Notes under the pieces: model-generated | Database searches by the model: none | What the model saw: only the letters and a program-made list of their open reading frames with translations | Told to the model about the DNA's origin: nothing | Program-made: the position numbers and the translations under genes | Source of the DNA: JALRBM01 sp964615445 | GTDB lineage: Bacteria; Patescibacteriota; Saccharimonadia; Saccharimonadales; Saccharimonadaceae | Direction of reading: 5' to 3' | NCBI GenBank assembly: GCA_964615445.1 | Contig: CAZTOK010000054.1 | Location: 1-6,792, forward strand | Length of the DNA: 6,792 nucleotides | Shown here: one piece after another, positions 1 through 6,758 of the stretch | Layout of the letters: the number at the start of each line of letters is the position of its first letter | Numbering within the stretch: the stretch's first letter is position 1

Positions 1-2
1 GG

Positions 3-530
3 GAAGAGTGGCTGAAGTTTCTTGATAAAACCGGCGCTCGGCAGATGTCGCACCCAGACATTGTCCACGTCGTGTATGAACACTTGGTTAAATCGGGGGT
101 TTTTGACGATTCCGTCGCCAATCAAAGAGGACGACAAAACTCATCCGGCTGGTGGTCGCAAGGCGTAACCGTGGCTTACGAGCAGCACATTGACCGCCGC
201 CAACCGGGCCAACGGTCCGACGGCAGCTTTGAAATATCGGTGACGAAAGTATTGGGGGACAGCATGGCCGACGCCATGCATTGGTGGACCAGCCAGGTTA
301 AGACGAAGCATGAGTTCAAAGGCGTCAAAATAAAAGGCGAACCACGTATTAGTAATACCCCGACAGCCCATAACTGGCGCGTTGACCTGGCTGATGGCAG
401 CAAGCTTCATGTCAGCACAAACTTGAGAAGCACCGGCAAAGCCATGATAGCTATCACGATGGAAAAGCTGGCCAGCGCTAAAGCCGCTGAGTCCTGGCGA
501 ACCTACTGGAAACAATTCCTCAACACCTGA
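3..530 (+). CDS. DUF4287-type protein with SRPBCC-like C-terminus (5' end outside window)
   Basis: The reading frame is open to the left edge: from base 3 it reads EEWLKFLDKTGARQ before the first ATG at 45. That stretch belongs to the same domain as what follows, so the true start is probably upstream and ATG-45 is internal. The visible part has the DUF4287 pattern: a W..LLD-like helix, SHPDIV, then GWWSQGVTVAYEQ and R..GQRSDGSFEIS. The last ~65 residues (WRVDLADGSKL, then a K.L.SA.AAE.WR..W..FL ending) look like the C-terminal part of an SRPBCC/AHSA1-like fold, a ligand-binding barrel, as is common after this domain. No enzymatic role is known to me and none is claimed. It is markedly more G+C-rich (33 and 37 of 60 in the lines at 121 and 181) than the next genes and ends in TGA. 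It is followed by 97 bases without a clear terminator, and is probably an ordinary host gene at the left border of an acquired segment. Confidence 0.8.
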   Translation, partial: EEWLKFLDKTGARQMSHPDIVHVVYEHLVKSGVFDDSVANQRGRQNSSGWWSQGVTVAYEQHIDRRQPGQRSDGSFEISVTKVLGDSMADAMHWWTSQVKTKHEFKGVKIKGEPRISNTPTAHNWRVDLADGSKLHVSTNLRSTGKAMIAITMEKLASAKAAESWRTYWKQFLNT

Positions 531-615
531 CCATTCAAAAACAGAGATACATCTAAAAAAAAGCGATTCAAGCAAACATAACCGATATCCTTAACTTAAA
601 GTTGAGCGTATAAGG

Positions 616-621
616 TAGAAT
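616..621 (+). promoter_or_regulatory. -10 box TAGAAT of the R-M operon, leaderless geometry
   Basis: TAGAAT matches the sigma-70 type -10 consensus at 5 of 6 positions and is followed by exactly six bases (GTTTGT) before ATG-628, so transcription would start at or beside the A of the start codon. There is no Shine-Dalgarno sequence in between, and there could not be one on such a transcript. The -35 region is weak: TTAACT at 591-596 is 19 bases away. An overlapping alternative, TATAAG at 609-614, would give a leader of only about seven bases. Confidence 0.55.
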
Positions 622-627
622 GTTTGT

Positions 628-2553
628 ATGAACGATACTACGAAAGAAATACTGGCAAAGATCTTTAAGGTACCCGAGCGCGATCTATTGATGTTTGAGG
701 ACCTATCGGTCCTATCCTTTTATGAGAAAAATGAAGGCAAATATTATCTCAAATCTGCATCAAAAGGAGATCGCGAAAAACTTGTCTACAACGCAAATAC
801 AGGTAAATCAGCTCCAGAAGAAATAGTCAGGCAGCTATACTTGATTGAACTTAATAAGAAGTACAGATATCCTAAAGATCTACTTGAAATAGAAAAACAC
901 GTGAATTTTGGTAGAGAAGTTAAGAGAGCAGATATAGTAGTCTATCGCAAAGATGGAATAACACCCAAAGTTATCATAGAGGCAAAGTCTCCGTTAGAAG
1001 ACAATGACATCCAACAGCTCAAGTCTTACTTAAATGCTGAAGGTGCCCCAGTAGGTGTCGGGTTGAATGGAAAAGCAAAGTTGGTGCTTTACAGACCCTA
1101 TCCAAAGGAGTTCGATGACACTCTAGACGACATACCGGCAGCAGATGAAGAAATTGAAGACGTTCTTATAAAGCGTAAAAGGCTGAGTGACCTCAAAGAG
1201 AAAGACCTTAGGCAGATAGTTGAGACTTTAGAGGAGCTAGTATTAGCAAATTCTGGGGCCGATAGTTTTGATGAAATTTTTAAACTAATATACGCGAAAC
1301 TATTCGACGAAAAGGAAGCATCAAGTCGTGCTGATGAAGAACTCTATTTTAGGAAAAGTCCTACCGGTGATCCAGTTGAAACCAAGCGAACCATCGACGA
1401 CCTATTTGAATCAGCAAAACGTGAGTGGCCAGACATTTTCGAGAAGTCTGACACCATTAAGTTAACACCAGAACATCTTTCAGTGTGTGTTGGAGAACTG
1501 CAAGATGCAAAGCTCTATGGTTCTAACCTTAGGATTATAGACGAAGCCTTTGAGTATTTGATTCCAGACGTATCCAAAAAGAAGAAGGGTCAGTTCTTCA
1601 CGCCACGTCTTATTATTGATATGTGCGTAAAGATGCTAAACCCTAAGAACAGAGAATACCTAATAGATACTGCATGCGGCAGTGCTGGATTCTTGGTTCA
1701 TTCAATGCAACATGTGTGGAGCGCATTACATGACGAACAAGTAAGACGAGATTACGCATCACGATATCTTTTTGGTATAGACTTTGACGAGCGTTCAGCA
1801 AAAATAAGTCGCGCCATTATGTTAATCGCAGGTGATGGCAAAAGCCATATTTACAAAACAAGCTCTCTTGAGCCCGTTAACTGGCCAGCTAAATTAAAGA
1901 GTGATCTAACAGATCATCAATTACTGGCAGATATCGATGACTATGAAGAGCGCAAACACAACCAGGAGACGTTTCATTGCTTAAATTTCGATATACTCTT
2001 AGCAAATCCACCTTTCGCAGGAGAAATTAGAGAGAAAAGTTTGCTCGCACAATTCGATCTTGGATATAACTCCCAAGGTAAAGTTCAAAAAATGGTCGAA
2101 AGGCATTTGCTATTTGTTGAAAGAAACTTAGATTTTGTAAAATCGGGCGGTAGATTAGCAGTTGTATTGCCACAAGGACTTTTTAATAATGATTCTACTG
2201 AGGCGGTCCGTAAGTATATACAGAAAAAAGCCCGAATATTGGCAGTAGTAGGTTTAAATACTAATTCCTTTAAGCCGCATACGGCCACTAAGACCTCGGT
2301 GCTATTTTTACAAAAATGGCCCAAACAAATGATTGATGAGGGGGGGAACCCTAAAATTGATGATTACCCAATATTTTTTGCTACACAGAAGAAGTCTTTT
2401 AAGGATAATAGCGGTAACTATATCTTCGATAAAAATTCTGAAGGCATTTCTCTCAGAGCCGAGGATGGCAATCCAAAATACTATAGCGACCTTGATGACA
2501 TAGCAAATGCGTTCATTTCGTGGGGTAAAGAGCAGAATCTCGATTTTCTGTAG
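628..2553 (+). CDS. Fused restriction nuclease / N6-adenine DNA methylase (BcgI-A-like, HsdR-N + HsdM)
   Basis: This is a bifunctional restriction-modification protein expected to cut DNA and to methylate adenine with S-adenosylmethionine, acting with the specificity subunit encoded next. Residues about 50-155 form an HsdR N-terminal type PD-(D/E)xK nuclease fold: E64 in PEEIVRQL, then D102 (ADIVV) and E118-A-K120 (VIIEAKSP), so the catalytic set appears intact. Residues ~185-310 are the helical HsdM-like N-domain. The methylase core follows: KGQFFTP at 320-326, motif I DTACGSAGF at 347-355 (SAM binding), and motif IV NPPF at 460-463, which marks N6-adenine methylation. The 641 aa length is close to that of the BcgI A subunit (about 637 aa, from memory), which also joins nuclease and methylase and works with a separate S subunit. 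No helicase motifs are present. Classical HsdM is usually about 500 aa and lacks the nuclease. The start at 628 is supported by the -10 box six bases upstream. A type I M subunit with an accessory nuclease-like domain is the alternative reading. Confidence 0.9.
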   Translation: MNDTTKEILAKIFKVPERDLLMFEDLSVLSFYEKNEGKYYLKSASKGDREKLVYNANTGKSAPEEIVRQLYLIELNKKYRYPKDLLEIEKHVNFGREVKRADIVVYRKDGITPKVIIEAKSPLEDNDIQQLKSYLNAEGAPVGVGLNGKAKLVLYRPYPKEFDDTLDDIPAADEEIEDVLIKRKRLSDLKEKDLRQIVETLEELVLANSGADSFDEIFKLIYAKLFDEKEASSRADEELYFRKSPTGDPVETKRTIDDLFESAKREWPDIFEKSDTIKLTPEHLSVCVGELQDAKLYGSNLRIIDEAFEYLIPDVSKKKKGQFFTPRLIIDMCVKMLNPKNREYLIDTACGSAGFLVHSMQHVWSALHDEQVRRDYASRYLFGIDFDERSAKISRAIMLIAGDGKSHIYKTSSLEPVNWPAKLKSDLTDHQLLADIDDYEERKHNQETFHCLNFDILLANPPFAGEIREKSLLAQFDLGYNSQGKVQKMVERHLLFVERNLDFVKSGGRLAVVLPQGLFNNDSTEAVRKYIQKKARILAVVGLNTNSFKPHTATKTSVLFLQKWPKQMIDEGGNPKIDDYPIFFATQKKSFKDNSGNYIFDKNSEGISLRAEDGNPKYYSDLDDIANAFISWGKEQNLDFL

Positions 2554-2565
2554 TTTAGAACAATT

Positions 2566-3903
2566 ATGAAGACTATAGAACGAGATGACGAAGTTGCCGC
2601 AATCGAAGTTTACCTAAGTGAATTAAATACGGGTTTGCGTCTTGAAGCAGAGTTTTATACTGCTGAAAGTGCTGACTCAACCCTCGATAAAGGCGATGAT
2701 GTTATTGACTATTCCCAATATGGCACTTCCAAGGGGCTTAATGAAGAAAATCAGGGATACCCAGTATTACGATTAAATGAATTTGAATTATCATTTGCCG
2801 GAGTACCAGAAAAGTATTGTGATCTACTAGGTGAAGCCGAATACGAATCACTTAAACTCAAGTCTAACGATGTTCTAATCTGCAGAACAAATGGAAATCC
2901 AAAGTACGTAGGCAAGGCTGCACTTGTTATGCAGGATGAGGATTATGCCTTTGCCTCTTATTTGTTTAGAGTCAGGACTAATGAGCAGATAACACCAAGT
3001 ACACTTGTTAGTTACTTAAACTCTAAGTCAGGCCGTAAAGAGATCGAGAAATATGCGATGGTTTCAAACCAGGCGAATTTCAGCCCCGCAAAGTTTCGTC
3101 AAATTGCCGTGCCTAAATTCCCGGAAAGTCTTGAGTCAGAAATTGAGAGTATGTTTCTATCCGCTTGGGATAACCTTAATCATTCAAAACTATCTTTTAA
3201 AAAGGTTGATAACCTTGTACTCGATTCCATTGGTCTAAATGATTATCAAAGGGATGATCGAGGTATATCTATCAGGACTCTATCAGATAGCAACATCAGT
3301 CATAGACTGGACTCAGAATATTGGGAGCCAGAGTTTGATTCCTTGGTGCCGCATTTAGAAAGAGATAGTCATAAACTGGGTGAGCTATGCGTATTACTAA
3401 AAAGCTCGCCGGTTTATAAAAAAGATGGGCACCTTAAAGTTATTAAGACTAAGCAGTTAAAGAATTTGTATATTGATACTGAAGGTTGTGAGGACTCCTC
3501 ATCGGTAGGTGTTGAAATACAAAATAATGACCTACTATTTGCTTCTATGGGTGTTGGATCACTTGGTAAAGCAGACCTTTTCGATAGTAGTCTATATTCA
3601 GGAATATATACTACTGACAGCACCATAATTATAATGAGAGAGTTTACAATAATAACCCCGGAATATTTGCTGGCTCTCTTTGGAACTGATGCATATCAAA
3701 GGTTAATATACCGTTATATTATTGGCAGCAGTGGCATCATCAATGTCTCAAAGACCCATTTAGAAAATTTACCTGTCCCGCTAATTTCTTCGGAGCAGCA
3801 ACAAGAATTAACAGAATTAGTTCGTACTGGGCAACAAGCTAGGAAAAAATCGGCGGATTTAATTGAAAGTGCCAAAGCTAAAATAGATACCTATCTTAAG
3901 TAA
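2566..3903 (+). CDS. DNA specificity subunit of the R-M system (HsdS / BcgI-B-like)
   Basis: This is the target-recognition subunit that directs the preceding nuclease-methylase to its DNA site. The 445 aa protein is built of two similar halves, the hallmark of HsdS: each opens with an RL(D/E)(A/S)E(F/Y) motif (RLEAEF at 25-30, RLDSEY at 247-252). Each has a central hydrophobic strand followed by a glycine turn (DVLICRTNG at 102-110, DLLFASMGVGS at 322-332). Each closes with an N-(V/F)-S-x-x-x(F/L)-x-x(I/L)-x-V-P segment (171-183 and 393-404) leading into a helix that acts as the spacer between recognition domains. Two different recognition domains predict a bipartite, asymmetric target. The gene starts 12 bases after the stop of the methylase, with no convincing ribosome binding site (TTTAGAACAATT), so translational coupling is likely. 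At 445 aa it is longer than BcgI-B (about 340 aa, from memory) and within the range of type I S subunits. It ends at TAA 3901-3903. Confidence 0.9.
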   Translation: MKTIERDDEVAAIEVYLSELNTGLRLEAEFYTAESADSTLDKGDDVIDYSQYGTSKGLNEENQGYPVLRLNEFELSFAGVPEKYCDLLGEAEYESLKLKSNDVLICRTNGNPKYVGKAALVMQDEDYAFASYLFRVRTNEQITPSTLVSYLNSKSGRKEIEKYAMVSNQANFSPAKFRQIAVPKFPESLESEIESMFLSAWDNLNHSKLSFKKVDNLVLDSIGLNDYQRDDRGISIRTLSDSNISHRLDSEYWEPEFDSLVPHLERDSHKLGELCVLLKSSPVYKKDGHLKVIKTKQLKNLYIDTEGCEDSSSVGVEIQNNDLLFASMGVGSLGKADLFDSSLYSGIYTTDSTIIIMREFTIITPEYLLALFGTDAYQRLIYRYIIGSSGIINVSKTHLENLPVPLISSEQQQELTELVRTGQQARKKSADLIESAKAKIDTYLK

Positions 3904-3933
3904 TAGGCACGTATGCTTTCAGGTAATTATGCA

Positions 3934-3959
3934 GTCTGAACAGTAAAATGGTTCCAGAC
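3934..3959. repeat. Imperfect inverted repeat / hairpin downstream of the R-M operon
   Basis: GTCTGAAC (3934-3941) can pair with GTTCCAGAC (3951-3959), leaving one bulged C and a nine-base loop. It lies 31 bases after the specificity-subunit stop. No run of T follows on either strand, so it is not a standard intrinsic terminator. It could stabilise the 3' end of the transcript or be chance. Confidence 0.35.
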
Positions 3960-4115
3960 AGCCAAAACTAAGGCCCGCTAAAATTCTTATAACTTCATTG
4001 ATAATGCTCAACACTCATCGGCTATAACCTTACGTACCACCACTGAGAAAAGTTACACTTTCACGAATAGCGCTGCGGCAACTAGCAAAATTTCTCAAAA
4101 ACAGATGCCAAGTTG

Positions 4116-4144
4116 TTGACAACCTACCTAGTACATGATCTACT
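4116..4144 (+). promoter_or_regulatory. Sigma-70-like promoter of the GIY-YIG gene, leaderless geometry
   Basis: A perfect -35 box TTGACA (4116-4121) is followed after exactly 17 bases by TCTACT (4139-4144, 4 of 6 matches to TATAAT). TG at 4136-4137 forms an extended -10. Six bases (GCTGGT) then separate the -10 box from ATG-4151, so the transcript should begin at the start codon. The -35 box sits inside the near-palindrome GTTGTTGACAAC (4112-4123), which could serve as an operator. Confidence 0.65.
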
Positions 4145-4150
4145 GCTGGT

Positions 4151-4993
4151 ATGTCTTCAAAACTGATATCTATCTTTCTGCCAGACGGTAACCCAAACGG
4201 TATAAAAGTCATCGAGGTTTCTAATAGCATTGGGCGTGCAGTATTAGTGCCAAGATCCAATCTCCGTGATGCGAAAGGTAGACCAGAGCTCAACCAACCG
4301 GCCTTGTACGTACTATGTGATAGAGAAGGAAAAGAAGTTTATATAGGCGAATGCGAAAACTTTTTCCATAGACTTAAAAGCCACGATGTCCACAAGGATT
4401 TTTGGGAAATAGCTATAGCATTTGTTGCAAAAGATAATAGCTTAGAAAAAGGCGACGTCAAATTCCTTGAATCCTTAGCTGTAGAAACTGCCAAGAGCGC
4501 GAATAGAATGAAAGTAGTCAATGCAACAATACCGGCTAGAAACAATTTGCACGAGTTTAAGATTCAAACCATACAGGACTTCTTTGAAGACATCAAACTA
4601 TTAATCTCTACATTAGGCTACCCTGTATTTAATAAGATTAACATTGAAGATAAAGACGAAGACCAATTTTGGTATTGCAATAGACGTGCCACACAAGCAA
4701 AAGCGGTTTATGATGAAAACGGCTTTACTGTACTCAAAGGCTCCATAATTGACGGCACTCATCAGCCTTCATTTATCAAATATTATCCCTACGCAGTTAC
4801 GGAACGTGAGCAAATGTTCGCTGAAAAAGCAAAGACTACCGATAAGGGTAAGACTTATGAGCTTACAGATAACATAACATTTTCCAGTGCCAACAAAGCA
4901 GGCGGCTTTGTTGTAGGCGCCAACGTAAATGCGTGGACTAATTGGAAGAATAAAAACGGCAAGACGATGGATTTCGTGATGCGACAAAGTTAG
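4151..4993 (+). CDS. GIY-YIG nuclease-like protein with C-terminal DUF4357 domain
   Basis: A two-domain protein of 280 aa. Residues ~50-125 have the GIY-YIG layout: a first strand ALYVLCD (51-57), VYIGE (63-67) in place of YIG, N70 and R74 in NFFHRLKSH, and a glutamate (E107 in FLESLAVE) where the metal-binding Glu is expected. The first tripeptide is LYV rather than GIY, which is common in this subgroup. Residues ~195-275 match DUF4357: FTVLKGSII at the start, then ITFSSANKAGGFVVGANVNAWTNWK and a G-K pair near the end (the motif runs 242-266). DUF4357 proteins often lie beside R-M genes, as here. The likely role is DNA nicking or cutting in genome defence or in a mobile unit, but the substrate is unknown. 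It has its own promoter, 247 bases after the specificity gene, so it is not strictly in that operon. The start at 4151 is fixed by the promoter six bases upstream. It converges with the next minus-strand gene, leaving 41 bases between stops. Confidence 0.85.
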   Translation: MSSKLISIFLPDGNPNGIKVIEVSNSIGRAVLVPRSNLRDAKGRPELNQPALYVLCDREGKEVYIGECENFFHRLKSHDVHKDFWEIAIAFVAKDNSLEKGDVKFLESLAVETAKSANRMKVVNATIPARNNLHEFKIQTIQDFFEDIKLLISTLGYPVFNKINIEDKDEDQFWYCNRRATQAKAVYDENGFTVLKGSIIDGTHQPSFIKYYPYAVTEREQMFAEKAKTTDKGKTYELTDNITFSSANKAGGFVVGANVNAWTNWKNKNGKTMDFVMRQS

Positions 4994-5034
4994 TAAAGTT
5001 TCTCAAACGATTCTTGTGAATAATTTCTTGCTTA

Positions 5035-5451
5035 TCACTTATCGATAATATCATCATCATTAAAGAAGTACTTAATGGCAAGTTTTGCTAAGGCATAGGT
5101 TTCAACGACTCCAGCAGCAACGACCGACGGCACAGCAAAAGCATTATTGTCAAAGTTCATCACATGGAAACCGATTAATATAATTACGACATAACTAAAA
5201 AAGAAACCTGCCACAACAAGAAATGTTAATACATTGTCCCATTTTTCCCTTCTTCGTTTCTTTTCTAGACGAATATGGAAATTTAGATGAGCATTTTCAA
5301 ACGCAAAATCTAGTTCATCCTCATTCTCTTCTGCAAGCTCGGCCGATTCGCCAACAGATAATACATCACCTTCAATCGATTTGAGTGCTTCTTCACGCTC
5401 ATTCTCTAAACCGTCTCCCTGTACATCAGGCTTGGCTGGTGTCTCTGTCAT
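5035..5451 (-). CDS. Small two-TM membrane protein paired with ImmA-like protease
   Basis: I do not recognise a named family with certainty. The 138 aa protein has three parts. A strongly acidic, probably disordered N-terminus (1-~50, rich in Glu) is followed by a basic patch, RLEKKRRREK (61-70). Two hydrophobic membrane-length segments come next (about 73-98 and 106-129), joined by a short loop with NFDNN. The protein ends in an acidic tail, NDDDIIDK. The basic patch before the first segment predicts a cytoplasmic N-terminus and a hairpin topology with both ends inside. Its ATG lies inside the 3' end of the ImmA-like gene (26-base overlap) and is preceded by a good ribosome binding site, AAGGGA, about seven bases upstream, so the two are translated as a coupled pair. 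That pairing suggests it is a partner, substrate or membrane effector of the protease. This is inference from gene order only. Confidence 0.75.
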   Translation of the reverse strand: MTETPAKPDVQGDGLENEREEALKSIEGDVLSVGESAELAEENEDELDFAFENAHLNFHIRLEKKRRREKWDNVLTFLVVAGFFFSYVVIILIGFHVMNFDNNAFAVPSVVAAGVVETYALAKLAIKYFFNDDDIIDK

Positions 5452-5938
5452 GCTTAATCCCTTGCAACCGGTACTTCATAGCCTGAGAAGACACACCAAA
5501 TAGTCTAGACAAAGCCACATAATCCTTATTATCTAATTCATACTTCTTTTGTATTCTCGTTATGAGGTGTTTTGGCATTAGTAGTTCTGCTGCGAACAAA
5601 TCAGCTTCCTGTTCTTTTTCAGGCTTTTGCGCGTACATGGAGGTGCGCCAGTATACCCCGTACTCGCCTGGTTTATGGTTTAGAAAATAATGGGCAAGTT
5701 CATGAGCCAATGTAAAGTTTTGGCGAGCCGCAGAATCGCTGGTGTTTAGATATATTGTTTTATCATCTTTAGTAAACAATCCCGATATATTTTTTGTCTT
5801 TTCATTGGGGTTGAAGTAGACAATGCTTATTCCCTCTTTGTTTGCAATATCAAATGCATTAACGGGGGGTTCAAAAACATGATATTGTTTCCGAATCTCT
5901 TTGGCCTTTGTCTTAACTTCGTTCCAATTGGCGCCCAT
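5426..5938 (-). CDS. ImmA/IrrE-family zinc metallopeptidase
   Basis: A 170 aa cytoplasmic protein of the ImmA/IrrE (COG2856, gluzincin-like) family, whose known members cleave repressors or otherwise relieve repression. Counting from the start chosen here, the zinc motif HELAH is at 80-84 inside TLAHELAHYFLNH. The downstream EQEADLFAAELLMP (109-122) carries the third zinc ligand region, so the active site looks intact. The C-terminal ~30 residues (LSRLFGVSSQAMKYRLQ) resemble the small helix-turn-helix-like tail common in the family. A longer frame begins at 5962 (MISCYNFV added), but ATG-5938 is preferred: a perfect TATAAT ends six bases before it and overlaps the codons of the longer form. 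Family members are usually beside an Xre-type repressor (as ImmR-ImmA). Here none is present, and the partner in the overlapping gene is a two-TM membrane protein instead. Confidence 0.88.
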   Translation of the reverse strand: MGANWNEVKTKAKEIRKQYHVFEPPVNAFDIANKEGISIVYFNPNEKTKNISGLFTKDDKTIYLNTSDSAARQNFTLAHELAHYFLNHKPGEYGVYWRTSMYAQKPEKEQEADLFAAELLMPKHLITRIQKKYELDNKDYVALSRLFGVSSQAMKYRLQGIKHDRDTSQA

Positions 5939-5944
5939 GACAAA

Positions 5945-5953
5945 ATTATAGCA
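5945..5953 (-). promoter_or_regulatory. Extended -10 promoter of the immA-like operon, leaderless geometry
   Basis: Read on the minus strand this is TGCTATAAT: a perfect -10 hexamer with the extended TGn element. Six bases (TTTGTC) separate it from ATG-5938, again placing the transcription start at the start codon. No good -35 box is visible at 17-18 bases (GGCCGA / TGGCCG), as is typical of extended -10 promoters. It excludes the upstream ATG at 5962 as the start for transcripts from this promoter. Confidence 0.7.
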
Positions 5954-6007
5954 AGAAATCAAGCAGTTCGGCCACTTGCTGTCATGGTATGGTCGCCACT
6001 TATTAAA

Positions 6008-6676
6008 CTAACGGCGCGAATGCCGGGTGCGGTAGTGGGTGCGGGTCATGTAGAGGCCGAACAGGATGAGCCAGATGGTCTGGGGATGAGCCACCAATCG
6101 TTCCATGCCGCCTTCACCGAGGCCTAAATAGTGCTGACTAACGAACAGCCATAATGCTATCAGCGCAACGACTCCGGATAGGATGGTGTACGCCCGGAAC
6201 AGTCGTGGTAAATCAAGCACTAAGCCAAACACGATGAGCGCTACGTTACCTAGCACAAACGGTAGCGCGGCGCCAAGCACGTGCAGAGTAACGTTGGTAT
6301 TTTCGGGGAATAGCCCGACTAACACCGTGCCAATGCCGGCCAGTGCCATCAGTCCGAAACCAAGTGCCGTACCACGGCTCTGACGAAATTCGTGGTAGAT
6401 AAGCACCGAACCAATCACCATAGTGTAGCCCAGTACGATAAACGAGGCATTCATCAGCGCATGCTCTGGTGAGCAGACGTAGCGCTCACCATAATAGGCA
6501 CAAGCCCGGTTTCCCAAATCACTGATGGTATTAAATACCAAGCTATAAGGGTTGGGATTAGATTTAGCCACAATGTACTGCACTATGAAAAACTGCAAGC
6601 TGACCATCCAGAAAATCGGGCCGACCAGCGGGTAGCGGTCGGTGAAAGTCTTTATCCGTTTGGAATGTATCATCAT
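6008..6676 (-). CDS. DUF998-family integral membrane protein
   Basis: A 222 aa polytopic membrane protein with about six hydrophobic segments (approximately 16-36, 74-95, 103-123, 128-153, 161-180, 196-211). It matches the DUF998 pattern: NTISDLGN (49-56) in the loop after the first segment, a G...G.G..LVGLFPE stretch (105-125), and H132 at the head of the following segment. Two cysteines (C59, C68) in the first, probably extracytoplasmic, loop could form a disulfide. The family's function is unknown. The gene is G+C-rich (33 of 60 in the line at 6241), unlike the adjoining immA-like operon, and it has no overlap with it (69 bases to the ImmA-like start). It probably marks the host side of the right border. 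Two consecutive ATGs (6676 and 6673) are possible starts. Upstream, TATGGT (minus strand, 6691-6686) is a weak -10 candidate that would leave a leader of only about three bases. Confidence 0.82.
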   Translation of the reverse strand: MMIHSKRIKTFTDRYPLVGPIFWMVSLQFFIVQYIVAKSNPNPYSLVFNTISDLGNRACAYYGERYVCSPEHALMNASFIVLGYTMVIGSVLIYHEFRQSRGTALGFGLMALAGIGTVLVGLFPENTNVTLHVLGAALPFVLGNVALIVFGLVLDLPRLFRAYTILSGVVALIALWLFVSQHYLGLGEGGMERLVAHPQTIWLILFGLYMTRTHYRTRHSRR

Positions 6677-6758
6677 GGTAGCTTAACCATAATTCTGTCA
6701 CACATCCACGAGCCGGCAAAATTCCTTAAAACAGACGCTACCAATTAATTACGAAAGA

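Noticed and set aside
141..575. Minus-strand open frame of 144 codons
   Set aside because: It is antisense to the DUF4287 gene, whose protein has clear family motifs. The frame is a by-product of higher G+C.
4030..4293. Minus-strand open frame of 87 codons over the GIY-YIG promoter and start
   Set aside because: It overlaps the start of a well-supported gene and its promoter in antisense, has no family resemblance and no upstream -10 or ribosome binding site that I could see.
4994..5045. Bidirectional terminator between the convergent genes
   Set aside because: Only a 4-bp stem (ATTC/GAAT) and a TTATCGATAA palindrome overlapping the end of the small membrane protein gene are seen, too weak to call.
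5939..5962. Upstream ATG (5962) as start of the ImmA-like gene
   Set aside because: The extra codons (MISCYNFV) cover the perfect TATAAT promoter element and do not resemble the family's N-terminus.
5963..6007. Possible terminator or attachment site between the DUF998 gene and the ImmA-like gene
   Set aside because: Only a short direct repeat, AGTGGC, and a 3-bp CAT/ATG stem are present. There is no strong hairpin with a T-run and no matching copy near the left border.
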